Assembly (NCBI RefSeq): GCF_000379845.1
Contig: NZ_KB903773.1
Span: 21,417 to 85,416, forward strand
Length of the DNA: 64,000 nucleotides
Source: Moraxella boevrei DSM 14165
Lineage (GTDB): Bacteria; Pseudomonadota; Gammaproteobacteria; Pseudomonadales; Moraxellaceae
Reading direction: 5' to 3'
Shown here: piece by piece, positions 63,902 through 64,000 of the stretch
How positions within the stretch are numbered: the first letter of the stretch is position 1
Layout: the number at the start of each line of letters is the position of its first letter
Translations under genes and position numbers: made by a program
Notes under the pieces: model-generated
Seen by the model: only the letters and a program-made list of their open reading frames with translations
What the model was told of the DNA's origin: nothing
Databases searched by the model: none

Positions 63902-64000
63902 GCTGACGATGACCTACTTTCACATGGGCGAACCACACTATCATTGGCGTATTGTTGTTTCACTTCTGAGTTCGGGAAGGGATCAGGTGGGACCAACAAG
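63902..64000 (-). rRNA. rrf: 5S ribosomal RNA (partial)
   Basis: The minus strand reads the 5S core (CCTGATCCCTTCCCGAACTCAG, here given in part as CCCGAACTCAGAAGTGAAAC) and ends GTAGGTCATCGTCAGC, close to the Acinetobacter 5S 3' end. About 15-20 bases at the 5' end lie beyond the window. An rrn operon is therefore expected to the right, running into this window. Confidence 0.95.

Overview
This is 64 kb of a chromosome from an AT-rich gammaproteobacterium, most likely of the family Moraxellaceae (Moraxella or a close relative). This is inferred from the protein sequences (HemA, XerD, ClpX/ClpP, AceA, GspN-C-D, UbiG next to a MupP-like phosphatase) and from a homologue of the Neisseria adhesin complex protein. 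No phage, insertion sequence or CRISPR array was seen. Most of the window is housekeeping DNA. The accessory parts are a restriction-modification island, a decayed capsule-export locus and several broken genes.

Layout. 0-3.4 kb: a CheA-like kinase with an HPt domain (5' end outside the window), a CheY-like regulator and two tandem CheX-like phosphatases. A second kinase/regulator pair of the same type lies at 27.3-29.9 kb. 3.5-11 kb: dsbA, ubiG-mupP-xerD, a TPR gene with lolB, and divergent hemA. 11-14.5 kb: tig, clpP, clpX. 14.7-18.4 kb: rdgB and a TrpR-like repressor with TrpE-like and TrpG-like genes; a perfect dyad precedes trpE and a DUF4238-like fragment sits between trpE and trpG. 18.6-27.2 kb: a membrane C13 peptidase, a glycosyltransferase, rpmB-rpmG, nhaA, a LysR regulator divergent from aceA, and a thioredoxin-like gene. 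30-34.8 kb: an M48 lipoprotein protease, bolA, a SirB2 protein, small lipoproteins including an MliC-type lysozyme inhibitor, and an orphan sensor kinase. 35-38.4 kb: tRNA-Gln x2, prs, rplY, pth, panD. 38.6-42.9 kb: gspN-gspC-gspD of type II secretion.

43-53 kb: two pseudogenes, then a type II restriction system (two C5 methyltransferases and a PLD-type NgoFVII-like endonuclease). The system sits directly behind murE, so the dcw run rsmH-ftsL-ftsI-murE ends where murF and mraY would be expected. 53-58.3 kb: ohr with a hexanucleotide tandem repeat just before its start, then a capsule ABC exporter (kpsM-T-E-D type). Its permease carries two in-frame stops and its outer-membrane component is frameshifted at a G7 tract. 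58.6-63.5 kb: an ACP/MliC-like secreted protein, tyrS, small exported proteins and a Tat-targeted flavoprotein.

The most notable signal is at the right end. A perfect GacA-type upstream site (TGTAAG-N6-CTTACA, 63491-63508) stands before a sigma-70 promoter. The predicted transcript of about 130 nt has GGA motifs, one in a hairpin loop, and a perfect intrinsic terminator. These are the hallmarks of a Gac/Rsm (CsrA-titrating) small RNA. The window closes in a 5S rRNA gene on the minus strand, the tail of an rrn operon.
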